A DNA stretch of 7,116 nucleotides, from NCBI GenBank assembly GCA_003157595.1, contig PMKB01000028.1:1-7116 (forward strand). The letters run 5' to 3'. A program made the position numbers and the translations under genes. The stretch's first letter is position 1. Each line of letters starts with the position of its first letter. Below are positions 5,952-7,116 of the stretch, in pieces. This DNA comes from Solirubrobacterales bacterium. GTDB lineage: Bacteria > Actinomycetota > Thermoleophilia > Solirubrobacterales > Solirubrobacteraceae. The notes under the pieces were generated by a model, which was given only the letters and a program-made list of their open reading frames with translations, made no database searches and was not told the DNA's origin.

Positions 5952-6991
5952 GCACGACACAGGCACCCCCGCAGCGCGCCGAGCCGGTCGATCGGCCCGG
6001 TTTCGAGACGATGACCTACCGCGAGGCGCTGCGCCTCGCGATGCGCGAAGAGATGCTCCGCGACGAACGGGTCTTCGTGATGGGCGAGGAGGTCGGAGTG
6101 TTCGACGGGGCCTACAAGGTCACCGCCGGCCTGCTCGGCGAGTTCGGCTCCGACCGGGTGCGCGACACGCCGATCTCCGAGGAGGGCTTCGTCGGCGCCG
6201 GCGTGGGCGCGGCAATGCTCGGCGAGCGCCCGATCGTCGAGATCATGACGATCAACTTCCTGCTGGTCGCGATGGACCAGGTGGTCAACCACGCGGCGAA
6301 GATCGGCGCGATGTTCGGCGGCGAGGTTCGCTGCCCGCTGGTCATCCGCACCCCCAACGGCGCCGGCAACCAGCTGACGGCGCAGCACTCGCAGTCCTTC
6401 GAGGGATGGTTCGCCGGAACACCGGGGCTGAAGGTGCTGGCCCCGGCCACGCCGGCGGACGCCAAGGGCCTGCTCAAGGCCGCGATCCGCGATGATGACC
6501 CGGTGCTCGTGGTCGAGAACCTCGCGATCTACAAAGAGCGTGGAGAGGTGCCGCTCGACCCCGACTTCATCACGCCGATCGGCCTGGCCGCCGTCGCCCG
6601 CGAGGGCACCGACGTGACGCTGATCGCCCACTCCTACGCCACCGTGCGCGCGCTGCACGTCGCCGAGCGCCTGGAGCGCACGCACGGGATCAGCGCCGAG
6701 GTCGTCGACCTGCGTTCGCTGCGCCCGCTGGACGTGGAGACCGTCGCCGCCTCGGTCGCCAAGACCAGCCGCGCGGTATGCATCGAGGAGGGCTGGCCGA
6801 CCTACGGCGTCAGCGCCGAGCTCGCCGCGCGCATCCAGTACGTCTGCTTCGACGATCTCGACGCGCCGGTCGAGCGGGTCGGGATGGCCGAGGTGCCGCT
6901 GCCCTACGCCAAGGAGCTCGAGAACGCTGCGCTGCCCAACGAGCAGCGCATCCAGGCGGCGGTTCTCGCGACGCTGGGACGCGCCGCATGA
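5948..6991 (+). CDS. pdhB: 2-oxoacid (pyruvate) dehydrogenase E1, beta subunit
   Basis: 347 residues. Transketolase-like Pyr domain plus C-terminal domain completing the E1 active site. [15 protein letters not shown] (22-36) opens the domain. Glu47 of [15 protein letters not shown] (45-59) is in the position of the glutamate that activates thiamine diphosphate. [18 protein letters not shown] (72-89) follows, then [11 protein letters not shown] (115-125). [19 protein letters not shown] (132-150) holds catalytic His147, and [20 protein letters not shown] (160-179) and [12 protein letters not shown] (180-191) lead into the C-terminal domain, where DLRSLRPLD (254-262) is typical. MFGG and RTPNGAG fit pyruvate dehydrogenase better than acetoin dehydrogenase as I recall those families; branched-chain substrates cannot be excluded. 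The first 20 residues are a poorly conserved, Pro-rich extension. GTG start in a GTGA overlap with pdhA; the stop overlaps E2 (ATGA). Confidence 0.92.
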   Translation: MSTTQAPPQRAEPVDRPGFETMTYREALRLAMREEMLRDERVFVMGEEVGVFDGAYKVTAGLLGEFGSDRVRDTPISEEGFVGAGVGAAMLGERPIVEIMTINFLLVAMDQVVNHAAKIGAMFGGEVRCPLVIRTPNGAGNQLTAQHSQSFEGWFAGTPGLKVLAPATPADAKGLLKAAIRDDDPVLVVENLAIYKERGEVPLDPDFITPIGLAAVAREGTDVTLIAHSYATVRALHVAERLERTHGISAEVVDLRSLRPLDVETVAASVAKTSRAVCIEEGWPTYGVSAELAARIQYVCFDDLDAPVERVGMAEVPLPYAKELENAALPNEQRIQAAVLATLGRAA

Positions 6992-7116
6992 GCGAAGTGG
7001 TCATGCCTCGCCTCTCCGACTCGATGGAGGAGGGGACGATCATCAAGTGGCTGAAGGCCTCCGGCGAGGAGGTGGCGCTCGGCGAGGCGATCGCGGAGAT
7101 CGAAACCGACAAGGCG
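6988..7116 (+). CDS. pdhC: Dihydrolipoamide acyltransferase E2, 5' partial
   Basis: Forty-three codons are present before the window ends, with the frame still open. They form most of a lipoyl domain: [19 protein letters not shown] (4-22), then [18 protein letters not shown] (26-43). Lys42 in ETDKA is the expected lipoylation site. E2 carries the acyl group from E1 on this lipoyl arm and transfers it to CoA, forming the core of the complex. The wording [13 protein letters not shown] is typical of pyruvate dehydrogenase E2 and supports pyruvate as substrate for the preceding E1 genes. The ATG overlaps the pdhB stop (ATGA) and only a weak purine run precedes it. The peripheral-subunit-binding and catalytic domains, and any E3 gene, would lie to the right. 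Confidence 0.92.
   Translation, partial: MSEVVMPRLSDSMEEGTIIKWLKASGEEVALGEAIAEIETDKA

Noticed and set aside
4878..5966. 362-codon open frame on the - strand opposite pdhA
   Set aside because: Shadow of the E1 alpha gene with no motif of its own.
5657..6685. 342-codon open frame on the - strand opposite pdhA/pdhB
   Set aside because: Spans the pdhA-pdhB junction on the wrong strand and has no recognisable domain.

Overview
The window is very GC-rich, densely packed bacterial DNA with every supported gene on the + strand. It looks like ordinary chromosomal primary metabolism, with no tRNA, rRNA, CRISPR array, phage or insertion sequence. The best guess for the source is a high-GC actinobacterium. 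The carboxyltransferase resembles mycobacterial AccD6, even ending in the same tetrapeptide NIPL. The enoyl reductase has InhA-type core motifs. GTG starts are common. A deep-branching class such as Thermoleophilia is plausible, but this is inferred from remembered family resemblance, not from a search.

Layout. Left block (1-4064) is the end of a type II fatty-acid synthesis operon: the 3' part of a beta-ketoacyl-ACP synthase (fabF), an acyl-CoA carboxylase carboxyltransferase subunit (accD6-like), a complete FabI/InhA-type enoyl-ACP reductase, and a free-standing NAD(P)-dependent thioester/fatty-acyl reductase-like protein. The only intergenic gap follows (4065-4170, 106 nt). It holds two adjoining palindromes, possibly a terminator, and an AT-richer patch that looks like a promoter for a leaderless transcript. 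Right block (4171-7116) starts with a GntR-family FCD-type regulator, followed by the alpha and beta subunits of a pyruvate-dehydrogenase-type E1 and the first 43 codons of the lipoyl E2.

How the genes work together. The right block should convert pyruvate to acetyl-CoA. The left block should turn acetyl-CoA into malonyl-CoA, condense malonyl-ACP into the growing chain, reduce the enoyl intermediate, and possibly release or reduce an acyl thioester as an aldehyde or alcohol. All junctions except the 106-nt gap overlap by 1-4 nt (ATGA, GTGA or TGATG), which suggests two translationally coupled operons side by side. The GntR protein, first gene of the second operon, is the natural candidate regulator of the dehydrogenase genes.

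Least ordinary items: the stand-alone thioester-reductase-like gene inside a fab operon, the regulatory region and 24-bp-period direct repeat at the start of the regulator, and a perfect 24-bp palindrome at the left edge. I found nothing I can defend as a wholly new system.
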